Shown here: piece by piece, positions 8,221 through 17,016 of the stretch
Position numbering within the stretch: the first letter of the stretch is position 1
Layout of the letters: each line of letters opens with the position of its first letter
Source of the DNA: Lachnospiraceae bacterium UBA4364
Lineage (GTDB): Bacteria; Bacillota; Clostridia; Lachnospirales; Lachnospiraceae
Length of the DNA stretch: 64,000 nt
Direction: 5' to 3'
NCBI GenBank assembly: GCA_002393955.1
Contig: DGSK01000028.1
Location: 17,917-81,916, forward strand
Position numbers and translations under genes: made by a program
The notes under the pieces: model-generated
Told to the model about the DNA's origin: nothing
Database searches by the model: none
What the model saw: only the letters and a program-made list of their open reading frames with translations

Positions 8221-8904
8221 TTGGAAACATTTATTAAAGTAACTTTACAGCTTGCAGGCGGATTCGGGACAACTTTGGCACTGTTCTTTCTTACACTGTT
8301 GTTTGCGATACCGCTTGCACTGCTTTTTGCCGTATTTGCCGGATCTTCAATAAAGCCCCTTAAATACCTTATGAGGGCCTTTATCTACATTATCCGCGGT
8401 ACTCCTCTACTCCTTCAGCTGATGATAGTGGTGTACCTTCCCGGCATCGCGTTCAATGCCCCCCTTACTAAATGGCAGATATTTGGCGGCAATGTAGCCA
8501 CTTCCTATTTCTGCGGAGCGCTGTTTGCTTTCGTAGTGAATTATGCATGCTATTTTGCCGAGATATTCCGAGGAGGTATCGAAAACATTCCCAAAGGACA
8601 GTATGAGGCCTGTGCCGTACTCGGCATGACAAGGAGTCAGACATTCTTCAGGGTTATTCTCCTGCAGGTCATCAGGAATATCCTGGCGCCCATGAGCAAT
8701 GAAGTAGTCACACTGGTAAAGGACACTGCCCTTGCAAGGACTGTATCGGTTGTAGAGATATTCTTCGCCGCCAGCGAACTGCTGCGTGTGCAGTTCATCA
8801 TCTGGCCTCTTTTCTACACCGGTGTATTCTATCTTGGTTTTTCAGCCTTGGTAACACTGTTATTCAATATGGCAGAAAAGAAACTCTCAAAATACTGGAA
8901 ATGA
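8221..8904 (+). CDS. Amino-acid ABC transporter permease
   Basis: 227 residues, HisM/GlnP-type inner membrane subunit with about five hydrophobic helices. IIRGTPLLLQLMIV and the cytoplasmic EAA loop YEACAVLGMTRSQTFFRVIL (about 129-148) are typical; the loop docks onto the ATPase encoded next. The start is TTG at 8221, behind a modest AGGGA site; no nearer ATG fits, because the conserved N-terminus would be lost. The ATPase gene starts 15 bases behind the stop, so the two are translated together. Confidence 0.93.
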   Translation: METFIKVTLQLAGGFGTTLALFFLTLLFAIPLALLFAVFAGSSIKPLKYLMRAFIYIIRGTPLLLQLMIVVYLPGIAFNAPLTKWQIFGGNVATSYFCGALFAFVVNYACYFAEIFRGGIENIPKGQYEACAVLGMTRSQTFFRVILLQVIRNILAPMSNEVVTLVKDTALARTVSVVEIFFAASELLRVQFIIWPLFYTGVFYLGFSALVTLLFNMAEKKLSKYWK

Positions 8905-8919
8905 TTCAGGTGAAAATAA

Positions 8920-9705
8920 ATGGCTATACTTGAGGTAAAAGACCTAAAAAAGAATTTTGGTAATACCGAGGTGCTGAAAGGCATAAGCTTTACTATGGAA
9001 AAGGGCGAGGTTCTATCCATAATAGGCTCATCCGGAAGCGGAAAGACCACGCTGCTCAGATGCCTCAATTTCCTTGAAACCGCCGATCACGGAACCATTT
9101 CGGTAGAAGGAAAAACAATTTACGACGGTGAAAGCGCAGTCTTGCGTTCAGAAAAACAGATCCGTAAAAACAGGCTTAATTTCGGGCTTGTATTCCAGCA
9201 GTTCAATCTTTTCCCCCAGTATAGCGTGCTCAGAAACCTTACCCTTCCTCCTGAACTCAACGCTTCAAAAGAAGATATAAATAATTCAGGCGGTAAAACA
9301 GCTTTCAGAAAGCAGCTTGAAACCAAGGGCATGGAGCTGCTTACCAGGATCGGTCTTGCTGAAAAAAAAGACAGCTATCCCTGTGAGCTTTCAGGCGGTC
9401 AGCAGCAGCGTGTTGCCATTGCCAGGGCGCTTATGCTCACACCGGACATTCTTTGCTTTGACGAGCCTACCAGTGCCCTTGACCCGGAGCTTACAAGAGA
9501 GGTCCTGCAGGTCATAAAGGATCTGAAAAACAGCAACAATACCATGATAGTGGTAACTCACGAAATGGATTTTGCACGAAATGTGTCAGACCGTATACTC
9601 TTCATGTCTGACGGATATGTAGCAGAAAGTGGCGCCCCGGATAAGCTTTTCAACGCTCCTGAGACTGCCGCTCTTAAATCTTTTCTCAATAATTCACTTA
9701 ACTGA
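8920..9705 (+). CDS. Amino-acid ABC transporter ATP-binding protein
   Basis: 261 residues, GlnQ/HisP-type ATPase that powers the importer. Walker A GSSGSGKTT is near residues 36-44, a Q-loop in FQQFNLFPQ, signature LSGGQQQRVAIARAL near 157, Walker B ILCFDEPTSALD near 176-187 and switch His in VVTHEMDF. An insertion of about 20 residues between Q-loop and signature (NASKEDINNSGGKTAFRKQ) is longer than usual. AGGTGA stands before the ATG. The gene ends the importer operon and faces the minus-strand SH3b gene. Confidence 0.95.
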   Translation: MAILEVKDLKKNFGNTEVLKGISFTMEKGEVLSIIGSSGSGKTTLLRCLNFLETADHGTISVEGKTIYDGESAVLRSEKQIRKNRLNFGLVFQQFNLFPQYSVLRNLTLPPELNASKEDINNSGGKTAFRKQLETKGMELLTRIGLAEKKDSYPCELSGGQQQRVAIARALMLTPDILCFDEPTSALDPELTREVLQVIKDLKNSNNTMIVVTHEMDFARNVSDRILFMSDGYVAESGAPDKLFNAPETAALKSFLNNSLN

Positions 9706-9708
9706 CCC

Positions 9709-9739
9709 GGAATCTGCTCTGAAGCAATCCTGCAGATCC
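9709..9739 (+). terminator. Weak hairpin after the importer operon
   Basis: GG-A-ATCTGC (9709-9717) pairs with GCAGATCC (9732-9739) with one bulged A. There is no clear T run after it, so its role as terminator is uncertain. Confidence 0.3.
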
Positions 9740-9751
9740 TTGATTATGTTT

Positions 9752-11287
9752 TCACTGATCAACGTAATCAGTCTTTACATATCCCGTCTTGCCGTTAAAC
9801 TTAATCCCTACCCAGCCATTCTTTGCAGACTCGACTATCTCATAGCTCTCTCCTGCGTATGCTAACCCTAGTTTATCACCGCTGGTTGACGCAGAAGACC
9901 TTACATTTACTGTCTCCTTGATAGTTGCCTTGGGCGCATTGCTGTTGCCGGAATCATCACCGCCCAGTTCCTTGAGGAATTCAGTCTTTATATATCCGTC
10001 TTCACCGTTGAATTCCACTTTACTCCATCCGTTTGCACGCTGTTCAAGGCAGATGAGCTGTGTACCTTCATTTACAACTCCCAGTCTGTCAGCATTCTCA
10101 TTGTCTGCAGACCTAACGTTTACGGTATCCGTTGTCTCCACCATGATCTCACCGTCCGAGATAACCTCGACCGAATCCTCCGATACGCTGTCGCTTCCGT
10201 TATCTTCCACAGCAGCTTCCGCAAGAATCTCTCCAACGGAGTTCTTTATCAGTTCATTCAGAGAATTCATATATGCAGCAAAATCGGAATCTGAATCCAG
10301 TATCTCATTGTAGTTCGAATCCACCTCATTGAGCAATGCAGTCACATCATCCTGGGCAGACACCTCACGGATATAATCAGCCAGCTTTTCCTCAAAGTCC
10401 CCTGTGTGGACATACAGGCTTCCGTCAGTATCCGTGCATACAAATATGGTAATAAGCCCGGGGGCGGTCTGTTCCCAGTCCTTTAACTTCAGATCATACG
10501 TTGCAAATACAACATAGGAGCCTTCATATGGTCCGGGTTTCGTATAGCAGTTGATATTCTCATACTTCTCAACGTAGATATTCCTTGCTTCTATCTTGGC
10601 CGCTTCCCTGCTGCTCAAAGGCTGCTTTATTACATTGCTGCTTAACAGCTCCTCACCGCTTCGTGCGGCAAAATATTTTGCTATCAGGGTATTGACATCC
10701 GAATATGCATTTTCAGCCAAAGGCTCTGTCGTAACAACGTATGAATCATCTACATCTGCCTCACTTCCCGAAATGCTGTCCTGGGAAAGTGACACCTCAG
10801 GTGTTCTATTCATATTCCTCGTGACGATCACACCAATCCCGACAATCAGAAGCACCGCAAGCAGGGCACCTCCCACAATAAAAGGAATCCTATTGCCCGC
10901 CGGCTTTCCGGAGGATTTTTTCCTGGAAGACGCATTAAAAGAGCTGTCCCCTAATGGCGTCCATTTCACATTTTTCTTACGTGGGGATTCATCGAAGCCA
11001 TCAAACTCATCATCAGAAAGAGTCTCCGTTGCTTCTTCTTCCCATTCCTCTGTATCTTCCCGGATATCATCGGCAACACCTTCAAGGTCCGCTTCACTAT
11101 CACGCACAGTTTCTGCCACAGATTCTTCTGCCGTCTCTTCATCGATTCCTGCCGGCTCAGTCTGACTGACATTCTCGTCTATACCATCGTGCTGAACATT
11201 CTCGGCCTCACCCTTTGATATAGCAATCCTGCCGTCTTTCTTTTTATCGGAATTATTATTTTTTCTGTTTCTGTTTTTCTTGCTCAT
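9752..11287 (-). CDS. Membrane-anchored protein with two C-terminal SH3b domains
   Basis: 511 residues. The cytoplasmic N-terminus begins with a Lys/Asn-rich patch and a long acidic stretch, followed by one membrane segment at about 134-156. The middle (about 175-350) is an unassigned globular region. Two bacterial SH3 repeats close the protein (about 385-447 and 455-511), each with VNVR..., GVV/AYAG turns, NGW..V/I.FNG..GY(I/V)KT. Such domains bind peptidoglycan, so the protein probably faces the wall. It is monocistronic or nearly so, convergent with the importer operon. Confidence 0.8.
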   Translation of the reverse strand: MSKKNRNRKNNNSDKKKDGRIAISKGEAENVQHDGIDENVSQTEPAGIDEETAEESVAETVRDSEADLEGVADDIREDTEEWEEEATETLSDDEFDGFDESPRKKNVKWTPLGDSSFNASSRKKSSGKPAGNRIPFIVGGALLAVLLIVGIGVIVTRNMNRTPEVSLSQDSISGSEADVDDSYVVTTEPLAENAYSDVNTLIAKYFAARSGEELLSSNVIKQPLSSREAAKIEARNIYVEKYENINCYTKPGPYEGSYVVFATYDLKLKDWEQTAPGLITIFVCTDTDGSLYVHTGDFEEKLADYIREVSAQDDVTALLNEVDSNYNEILDSDSDFAAYMNSLNELIKNSVGEILAEAAVEDNGSDSVSEDSVEVISDGEIMVETTDTVNVRSADNENADRLGVVNEGTQLICLEQRANGWSKVEFNGEDGYIKTEFLKELGGDDSGNSNAPKATIKETVNVRSSASTSGDKLGLAYAGESYEIVESAKNGWVGIKFNGKTGYVKTDYVDQ

Positions 11288-11373
11288 ACTGATTTGAAAA
11301 AATCCTCATTTCAGACTAATTCTGCGGTAACACTCCCGGATTACGACAATCCCTTCTATGTTACTTTATTTAG

Positions 11374-11445
11374 TGCACCCGACAGGAGTCGAACCTGCGT
11401 CAAAGGCGTCGGAGGCCTCCGTTCTATCCACTAGACTACGGGTGC
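11374..11445 (-). tRNA. tRNA-Arg (anticodon CCG)
   Basis: Cloverleaf on the minus strand: acceptor GCACCCG with CGGGTGC, T arm GCAGG-TTCGACT-CCTGT, anticodon stem GAGGC/GCCTT around loop CTCCGAC, giving anticodon CCG for the CGG codon. The D arm has one mismatched pair. Discriminator base is A and the CCA end is not encoded. A promoter overlaps the end of the gene upstream and a perfect hairpin lies in the leader. Confidence 0.93.
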
Positions 11446-11451
11446 TTATAA

Positions 11452-11477
11452 GGTTACCGAAGACTCCTTCGGTAACC
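11452..11477 (-). other. Perfect 11-bp hairpin in front of tRNA-Arg
   Basis: GGTTACCGAAG pairs perfectly with CTTCGGTAACC around a 4-base loop, 6 bases before the tRNA. There is no U run, so it is more likely a processing or leader element than a terminator of the DUF5688 gene, though it could do both. Confidence 0.5.
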
Positions 11478-11492
11478 CCAACAAACTTGATT

Positions 11493-11521
11493 ATTTTAAC
11501 ATATTTGTAACAAATTGTCTA
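11493..11521 (-). promoter_or_regulatory. Promoter of tRNA-Arg inside the end of the preceding gene
   Basis: TAGACA (11516-11521) and TAAAAT (11493-11498) are 17 bases apart on the minus strand. The -10 includes the TAA stop of the DUF5688 gene. Confidence 0.6.
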
Positions 11522-12479
11522 CAGGTTCATAATGATATATGGAATATCCCAAAATCTCATCATCCTCAACCTGTGTATCGTTCACCTCACGCACCATCCT
11601 GCTTAAAGAATCAACATCATCAGCCATTTTGTCAGGTACAAGAATAAGTTCGTGTACAGACGACGGCAGGATATAAAAACCGCCGCCTGTCTGTTTTGCA
11701 CAGTCCTTCAGCACATTATCGTAAAGCAGGCAGGATGCACCGAAATATTTTTCTCTGTTTGTAAGTACATATATTCTGGACTCACAGCCATTCTTCATCA
11801 TCTCCAGCATTTCATCAGCAAGGTTCTCCATCCAGGAATCATTTGTGGGATCATATTCCGACGGACAGTTTAGTACACCGTTTTTAAATTTACGCCTTAT
11901 ATCATCAAGGAAAATATTTCTCATCAGGCTGTCCATTTTATGCAGCTTTGCCGGGAGCATGACAGGTGCATTCTTAAGTGCTATCTCATACAGCGTATCC
12001 GGATCGGTCTTCCACGCCTCCATATGTGTGTTGTTAATAAGTATCGATGCATTACCGCCTTCACCACCCTCGATCAGATAAAAAAATACAACCGACATAT
12101 CATGAAAAGGAAAATTCGGAACATCCTTTAGAAGCTGCTTATTTAGTTCTGTATTAATAAGCTTCATAACTATATGATCCTTTGCTTTTTCAAACATCTC
12201 AAAATTCTCGGGATTAAAAACCAGATGATCCTTATTTACCACCGCAAGGCCTATTATCTCTTCAATGATCTCAGAAAAAATCCGGCCCGAGCTATACTGT
12301 TCGAAAAAATTCTCCAGGTAAATGGTTGGAGCAAGATTACTGTCTTTACCCCTTACCATAAGCCCCTGCAGCACAACCCCGTTATTCTTGGTCACGCTCC
12401 TTATTTCCACTTGCTTCTCCTCCCCGTAATAATCCTCTAATGACTTTTTAACTTTATTGCAGAATTCTTCGAAATTCAT
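11496..12479 (-). CDS. DUF5688 family protein
   Basis: 327 residues, soluble, no signal peptide. The pattern MNFEEFCNKVKKSLEDYY, then TKNNGVVLQGLMV, NLAPTIYLENFFEQY and FHDMSVVFFYLI, and later ASCLLYDNVLKDCA and FYILPSSVHELILVP, fits the DUF5688 family that is common and multi-copy in Lachnospiraceae. Function is unknown. GGAGGAAAAAGAAT precedes the ATG. The upstream 340 bases are palindrome-rich. Confidence 0.8.
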   Translation of the reverse strand: MNFEEFCNKVKKSLEDYYGEEKQVEIRSVTKNNGVVLQGLMVRGKDSNLAPTIYLENFFEQYSSGRIFSEIIEEIIGLAVVNKDHLVFNPENFEMFEKAKDHIVMKLINTELNKQLLKDVPNFPFHDMSVVFFYLIEGGEGGNASILINNTHMEAWKTDPDTLYEIALKNAPVMLPAKLHKMDSLMRNIFLDDIRRKFKNGVLNCPSEYDPTNDSWMENLADEMLEMMKNGCESRIYVLTNREKYFGASCLLYDNVLKDCAKQTGGGFYILPSSVHELILVPDKMADDVDSLSRMVREVNDTQVEDDEILGYSIYHYEPVDNLLQIC

Positions 12480-12504
12480 ATTCTTTTTCCTCCTGTAAAA
12501 TAAA

Positions 12505-12725
12505 ATGATTCACTGCAAGCAAGCTTGCAGTTCTGCTACTTTGCTCGTTTTGTTTGACTAAATTTTTAAGATAGTTTCTCGCTCCGCTCGAAACTATCCC
12601 CGGGCATTCGCAATCCGCGGGGCTGCGCCCCGCTACTTGCTCATGCTCGGGGGCGGTCAAAATTTAACCGGCGCCACTGCAAGCAAGCTTGCGTGGCACG
12701 GTTTAATTTTGACCGCTTAAAAACA
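12505..12725. repeat. Extragenic palindrome cluster
   Basis: Several perfect or near-perfect hairpins in series: CTGCAAGC-AA-GCTTGCAG (12513-12530); GATAGTTTC (12570-12578) with GAAACTATC (12590-12598); GCGGGGC-TGC-GCCCCGC (12617-12633); and a large one with outer arms GCGGTCAAAATT.AACCG (from 12652) and its complement ending near 12717, enclosing GCCAC/GTGGC and GCAAGC-AA-GCTTGC. CACTGCAAGCAAGCTTGC occurs twice (about 12511 and 12675). Base composition is richer in G+C than the flanks. It resembles a REP/MITE-like non-coding repeat between efp and the DUF5688 gene; no coding frame is convincing. Confidence 0.7.
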
Positions 12726-12827
12726 AAAACAGCACATGCAAAATCCGAAAATTTTACATCTGCTGTCTTACTTTACTCGGTGATTCAGATCAGGGCTAAA
12801 ACGCCCCGCCTTTAATCTAACAACACA

Positions 12828-13385
12828 TTATACGCGGCTTAAATACTCTCCGGTTCTTGTGTCGATCTTTATCTTGTCTCCTGTATTGACAAACAAAGGA
12901 ACGGAAACCTGTGCACCTGTCTCAACAGTAGCAGGCTTTGTTGCACCTGTTGCGGTATCACCCTTGAAACCGGGCTCGGTATCAGAAATCTCAAGCTCTA
13001 CGAAAAGAGGAGGCTCGATTGCGAATACGCTTCCGTTGTGGGAGCAAACCTTAACCATCTCATTTTCTTTAACGAACTTAAGGGCATCGCCAACTGTATT
13101 CTTGTCAAGTGCGATCTGCTCATAATTCTCTGTATCCATAAAGTTGAAAAGATCTCCGTCAGAATACAGATACTGCATTTCCTTTCTGTCTATACGCGCC
13201 TGCGGGCATTTTTCTGTCGGTCTGAAAGTCTTCTCGACAACACCGCCGTTCTTAACATCCTTGAGCTTGGTACGTACGAAAGCCGCACCCTTACCCGGTT
13301 TAACATGCTGGAACTCAACTATCTGATAAACGCTGTTATCATACTCGATAGTCATACCGTTTCTGAATTCGCCTGCAGATATCAT
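12828..13385 (-). CDS. efp: Translation elongation factor P
   Basis: 185 residues, the normal length. EF-P binds stalled ribosomes and helps peptide bond formation at polyproline stretches. N-terminal KOW-like domain with the functional loop KPGKGAAF, Lys32 at the tip; OB domains follow with ETFRPTEKC-like KTFRPTEKCPQ and the closing segment KIKIDTRTGEYLSRV. TTAGGAGGAAGTATTT precedes the ATG. Own promoter upstream. Polyproline substrates occur in this window, for example the Pro/Ala linker of the SHOCT-repeat protein. Confidence 0.98.
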   Translation of the reverse strand: MISAGEFRNGMTIEYDNSVYQIVEFQHVKPGKGAAFVRTKLKDVKNGGVVEKTFRPTEKCPQARIDRKEMQYLYSDGDLFNFMDTENYEQIALDKNTVGDALKFVKENEMVKVCSHNGSVFAIEPPLFVELEISDTEPGFKGDTATGATKPATVETGAQVSVPLFVNTGDKIKIDTRTGEYLSRV

Positions 13386-13426
13386 AAATACTTCCTCCTA
13401 AAATAGTCACAAAATAATACTGTACT

Positions 13427-13455
13427 ATCTTACTCTATCTCTTTTCTCATTTCAA
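13427..13455 (-). promoter_or_regulatory. Sigma-A promoter of efp
   Basis: TTGAAA (13450-13455) and TAAGAT (13427-13432) with a 17-base spacer on the minus strand, about 40 bases before the efp start. Confidence 0.65.
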
Positions 13456-13526
13456 GAGTTTTTTCAAACAGATAACACCTTTTTCGCAGCAGCTTTCTGC
13501 TATCGCTTTAAAAAATACTTTCAGGC

Positions 13527-13973
13527 TCAGTCTCCTGCTTTCCTGATAAGCTCCATCATATGGTCGATTGCCACCAGATACCCGTCAAGCCCCAGCCCCT
13601 TTATCCTTTCATCACATACATCTGTCACAACAGATATCTTCCTGAAATCTTCCCTGCTGTCTACATCGGAAATATGGATTTCTATCCTTGGAATATCATA
13701 ACTTGCAAGGGCATCACGGATAGCATAGCTGTAATGTGTGTATGCACCGGGATTGATTATTATCCCCTGCGTACCATCGGAATAAGCATCCTGTATGCGG
13801 TCGATTATGGCTCCCTCATGGTTGGACTGGAAGACCTCCACCGTATTGTCTGTCTCCTCCGCTTTCTTTGCGATCATTTCCAGCAGTCCATCATAGTTTT
13901 TGGTGCCATATACAGCTTTTTCCCTGATGCCCAGGAAATTAATATTCGGTCCGTTTATTATAAGTATTTTCAT
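13527..13973 (-). CDS. aroQ: 3-dehydroquinate dehydratase, type II
   Basis: 148 residues. Removes water from 3-dehydroquinate in the shikimate pathway. Type II signatures: MKILIINGPNINFLGIRE, flexible lid with catalytic Tyr22 (VYGT), SNHEGAIIDRIQDA, NPGAYTHYSYAIRDAL, and EIHISDVDSRE with the catalytic His. GGGGAATC stands before the ATG. aroK follows upstream on the same strand 64 bases away, and tyrA and aroA lie nearby on the other strand. Confidence 0.97.
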   Translation of the reverse strand: MKILIINGPNINFLGIREKAVYGTKNYDGLLEMIAKKAEETDNTVEVFQSNHEGAIIDRIQDAYSDGTQGIIINPGAYTHYSYAIRDALASYDIPRIEIHISDVDSREDFRKISVVTDVCDERIKGLGLDGYLVAIDHMMELIRKAGD

Positions 13974-14037
13974 GATTCCCCTTTTCTGCTTTCAAAAAAT
14001 ATGCTATTCCTTTAACTTTTTCCGATGAACCCCTTTA

Positions 14038-14559
14038 CTATGCAAACGCCATGTACGTAAGTATCTCGTCTGCCAGCCCTGCAGTCGTCATCTCATCCGT
14101 AGGTATCACCGCATCCGACGCAGCCATGTAGGCCGGTTCACGGGATGCAAGCATATCCGCGATCTTCTGTTTTTTACTCTCTTCGGTCTCTCCCTGCAGA
14201 AGCGGTCTGCTGTGATCTCCGATAAGACGCATGGCCAGAGTATCCACGGATGTCTTTAAATATATCACTTTTCCAAGCTTCTTTAAAAGAGCCCTGTTTT
14301 CCTCACGCACTGGCATGCCGCCGCCGGTGGAAAGTATTCCTTTAAAGCCTTCATCCAGAAGATTCTTTAAAAACGCTGTCTCCATATCACGAAATGCAGT
14401 CTCCCCTTCGGAAGCAAAAATATCACTGATACGTCTGTTTTCATTTTCTTCTATACGCTGGTCCGTATCCAGGAGCTCCATTCCCGTCTTTTCAGCCAGT
14501 GCCTTTGCCACCGAGCTTTTCCCGGAGCCCATATACCCGATCAGAATTATATTATCCAT
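14038..14559 (-). CDS. aroK: Shikimate kinase
   Basis: 173 residues. Phosphorylates shikimate. P-loop GYMGSGKSS at residues 8-16, the DTD-like LLDTDQRIE site, FRDMETAFL, GGGMP substrate-binding turn, and lid GDHSRPLL. AGAGGAAAAC precedes the ATG. Likely in one operon with aroQ downstream. Confidence 0.96.
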   Translation of the reverse strand: MDNIILIGYMGSGKSSVAKALAEKTGMELLDTDQRIEENENRRISDIFASEGETAFRDMETAFLKNLLDEGFKGILSTGGGMPVREENRALLKKLGKVIYLKTSVDTLAMRLIGDHSRPLLQGETEESKKQKIADMLASREPAYMAASDAVIPTDEMTTAGLADEILTYMAFA

Positions 14560-14699
14560 GTTTTCCTCTGAAAATCCTCTGCTGCTAAAATCAAAATTTC
14601 TCTTTTACAAACTATACCCGTCCGGCCCGTTTATGAAAATCACACACGAGCGGACGGGTAATCTGTTCTGATAAACAAACTCAGCTAAAAAGCCGATTC

Positions 14700-16790
14700 T
14701 TACTCCGCATTATCAGCCTTGACAGCTTCAGCCCTTGCTGCTACTTCCTTCTCCTGTACATCCGAAGGAGCCTGCTCATAGCGGATAAATTCATAGGAAT
14801 AATCACCTCTGCCACCTGTCATGGATCTGAGCACTGTGCAGTACCCCTGCAGGCAGGACATAGGAATTTCAGCCTCTATGGTCTGCTTGCCGGCACCTGC
14901 AGGATTCATTCCCAGCACTCTTCCGCGGCGCTTGTTAAGGTCACCCATTACATCACCGGTAAAAGCATCCGGTATGGTGACTTTAAGGGATGCGATAGGC
15001 TCTAACAGTACAGGACCTGCTTCCATAACGCCTTTCTTGAAAGCCTGGATGGCAGCGGTCTTGAATGCCATTTCCGAAGAATCTACCGGGTGATATGAAC
15101 CGTCATAAAGAGTAGCCTTTATGCCCACTACCGGATATGCTGCCAGAGGTCCTCTCTGTACTGCCTCTGCTATACCCTTTTCAACAGCGGGGAAATAGTT
15201 CTTGGGAACAGAACCTCCCACTACTTCCTCCTCAAATACATAAGGCTTGTCAAGGTCACCTGATGACTCGAACCTCATCTTTACATGACCGTACTGACCA
15301 TGTCCTCCGGACTGCTTTTTATACTTATACTCAACGTCTGATTTTTTCTTTACCGTCTCTTTGTATGCTACCTTGGGATCTGAAAGCTCGATCTCGATAT
15401 TGTACTGATCCTTAAGCTTGGAAGCGATCACGTCGATCTGCATCTCGCCTATGCCGTAGATAAGTGTCTGACGGTTCTCACCATCATTTACCACCTTCAT
15501 GGTCAGGTCTTCGTGTCCCATCTTCTGAAGGGCCTGGGCAAGCTTGTCCACATCGCCCTTATTCTTGGGCTTATATCTCATACATGTGTAAGGCACAGAA
15601 AGCTGAGTCTTTCCATACTGTATCGTATTAGCCTTGGTAGAAAGGGTATTGCCTGTACGTGCTGCGGTAAGCTTTGCTATAGCTCCGATATCACCGGCAT
15701 GGAGTTCTTTGATCTCCGTAGCCTTGGATCCGCACATTACATAAAGCTTAGCCACCTTTTCCTCGATATCTTTGTCTTTATTGTAGATCAAGTCATCAGC
15801 CTTAAGCACGCCGCTCATTACCTTGATGAGTGAATACTTGCCGATGAACGGATCCACGATGGTCTTCCAGATATAAGCACTCTTGGGCTTTGAGAAATCA
15901 TAGTCAGCCTGGAATATCTCATTGGTCTTAAGTGATACGCCGGCAGCCTTCCTGATGGTAGGAGGCGGGCAGAGCTTAACGATATCGTCAAGCAATGCAT
16001 ATGTGCCCTGGCAGAGTGTATTGGAACCCATTGATATAGGGCAGATCTCGTTATTGTTAACGCTTATGCGGAGTGCAGCCCTTATCTCATCCTCAGAGAA
16101 TGTCTCGCCGCCAAAATACCTTTCCATCATGTCTTCGCTGGTCTCAGCAACTGCTTCCATCAGGACATCTGTATATTTTTCGAGATACTCCTGTGCATAA
16201 TCAGGCATATCGCATTCTTTTACTTCCTTGCCTACCCATTTCTGAGCCTTGCCGGATATTACATTTACATAGCCGACAAACTTCTCATTCTCTCTTATAG
16301 GGAAATGAAGAGGTGCTATCTTCTTGCCGTACTTTTCTGTCAGCTCCTCTACCACCTTCCTGAAGGATGCATTGTCCACATCCATATCTGTTACATAAAA
16401 CATTCTGGGTAGGTTGAACTTCTCGCACATATCCCATGCGCGCTCAGTACCTACTTCCACACCAGCCTTGCCGGAAACAACGATTATGGCTGCTCCCGCT
16501 GCCGAACATGCCTCCTCTGCCTCACCGACGAAATCAAACATACCGGGGGCATCCATCAGATTGATCTTTGCTCCCTCCCACTCCAAAGGAATGATGCTGG
16601 TTGTCAGTGAAATCTTTCTCTTCTGCTCTTCTTTGGTGAAATCTGAAAGAGTGTTACCTTCCTCAATGCTGCCCATGCGGTTCGTAAGTCCCGCAAGATA
16701 AGCCATTGATTCGGCCAGAGATGTTTTGCCCGCACCGCTGTGTCCGAGCAATACGACATTACGGATTTTTTCTGTGGTGTAAATATTCAT
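14700..16790 (-). CDS. EF-G-like translation factor GTPase (EF-G paralogue)
   Basis: 696 residues with the five-domain plan of EF-G. The GTPase motifs differ from the canonical protein: G1 is GHSGAGKT where EF-G has AHIDAGKT, G3 is DAPGMFDF where EF-G has DTPGHVDF (the catalytic His of switch II is Met), and the NKMD site reads TDMD. Domain IV (about 480-600) keeps SGGHGQYGHVKMRFE and domain V ends with MTGGRGDYSYEFIRYEQAP. It belongs with the FusA2/EF-G-II-type paralogues, whose role in translation is not settled. GGAGGTTACAGC precedes the ATG. It is not in the rpsL-rpsG-fusA context of the main EF-G. Confidence 0.88.
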   Translation of the reverse strand: MNIYTTEKIRNVVLLGHSGAGKTSLAESMAYLAGLTNRMGSIEEGNTLSDFTKEEQKRKISLTTSIIPLEWEGAKINLMDAPGMFDFVGEAEEACSAAGAAIIVVSGKAGVEVGTERAWDMCEKFNLPRMFYVTDMDVDNASFRKVVEELTEKYGKKIAPLHFPIRENEKFVGYVNVISGKAQKWVGKEVKECDMPDYAQEYLEKYTDVLMEAVAETSEDMMERYFGGETFSEDEIRAALRISVNNNEICPISMGSNTLCQGTYALLDDIVKLCPPPTIRKAAGVSLKTNEIFQADYDFSKPKSAYIWKTIVDPFIGKYSLIKVMSGVLKADDLIYNKDKDIEEKVAKLYVMCGSKATEIKELHAGDIGAIAKLTAARTGNTLSTKANTIQYGKTQLSVPYTCMRYKPKNKGDVDKLAQALQKMGHEDLTMKVVNDGENRQTLIYGIGEMQIDVIASKLKDQYNIEIELSDPKVAYKETVKKKSDVEYKYKKQSGGHGQYGHVKMRFESSGDLDKPYVFEEEVVGGSVPKNYFPAVEKGIAEAVQRGPLAAYPVVGIKATLYDGSYHPVDSSEMAFKTAAIQAFKKGVMEAGPVLLEPIASLKVTIPDAFTGDVMGDLNKRRGRVLGMNPAGAGKQTIEAEIPMSCLQGYCTVLRSMTGGRGDYSYEFIRYEQAPSDVQEKEVAARAEAVKADNAE

Positions 16791-16930
16791 GCTGTAACCT
16801 CCAATCTGCTATTGCGCGCCCCCCGATTTGCGGCAGAACCCGCAGAACCTAAACAGCTATATTTTACCAAACTATTCAGCCGCTTACAAGAAAAGTATCA
16901 GTCAATTTTCAATAGTGAAATATAATAATA

Positions 16931-16965
16931 AAATAGCCCTATACCATTTTGATATAGAGCTATTT
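16931..16965 (-). terminator. Terminator of the lipoprotein gene
   Basis: 13-bp stem with one mismatch (16931-16943 with 16953-16965), A-rich on one flank and U-rich on the other, 50 bases behind the lipoprotein stop. The symmetric A/T runs would let it work in both directions. Confidence 0.65.
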
Positions 16966-17016
16966 TTTCTGTCATCATAACTTTATGATATTCTCTTTCA
17001 GGTGCACATTTTTCTT

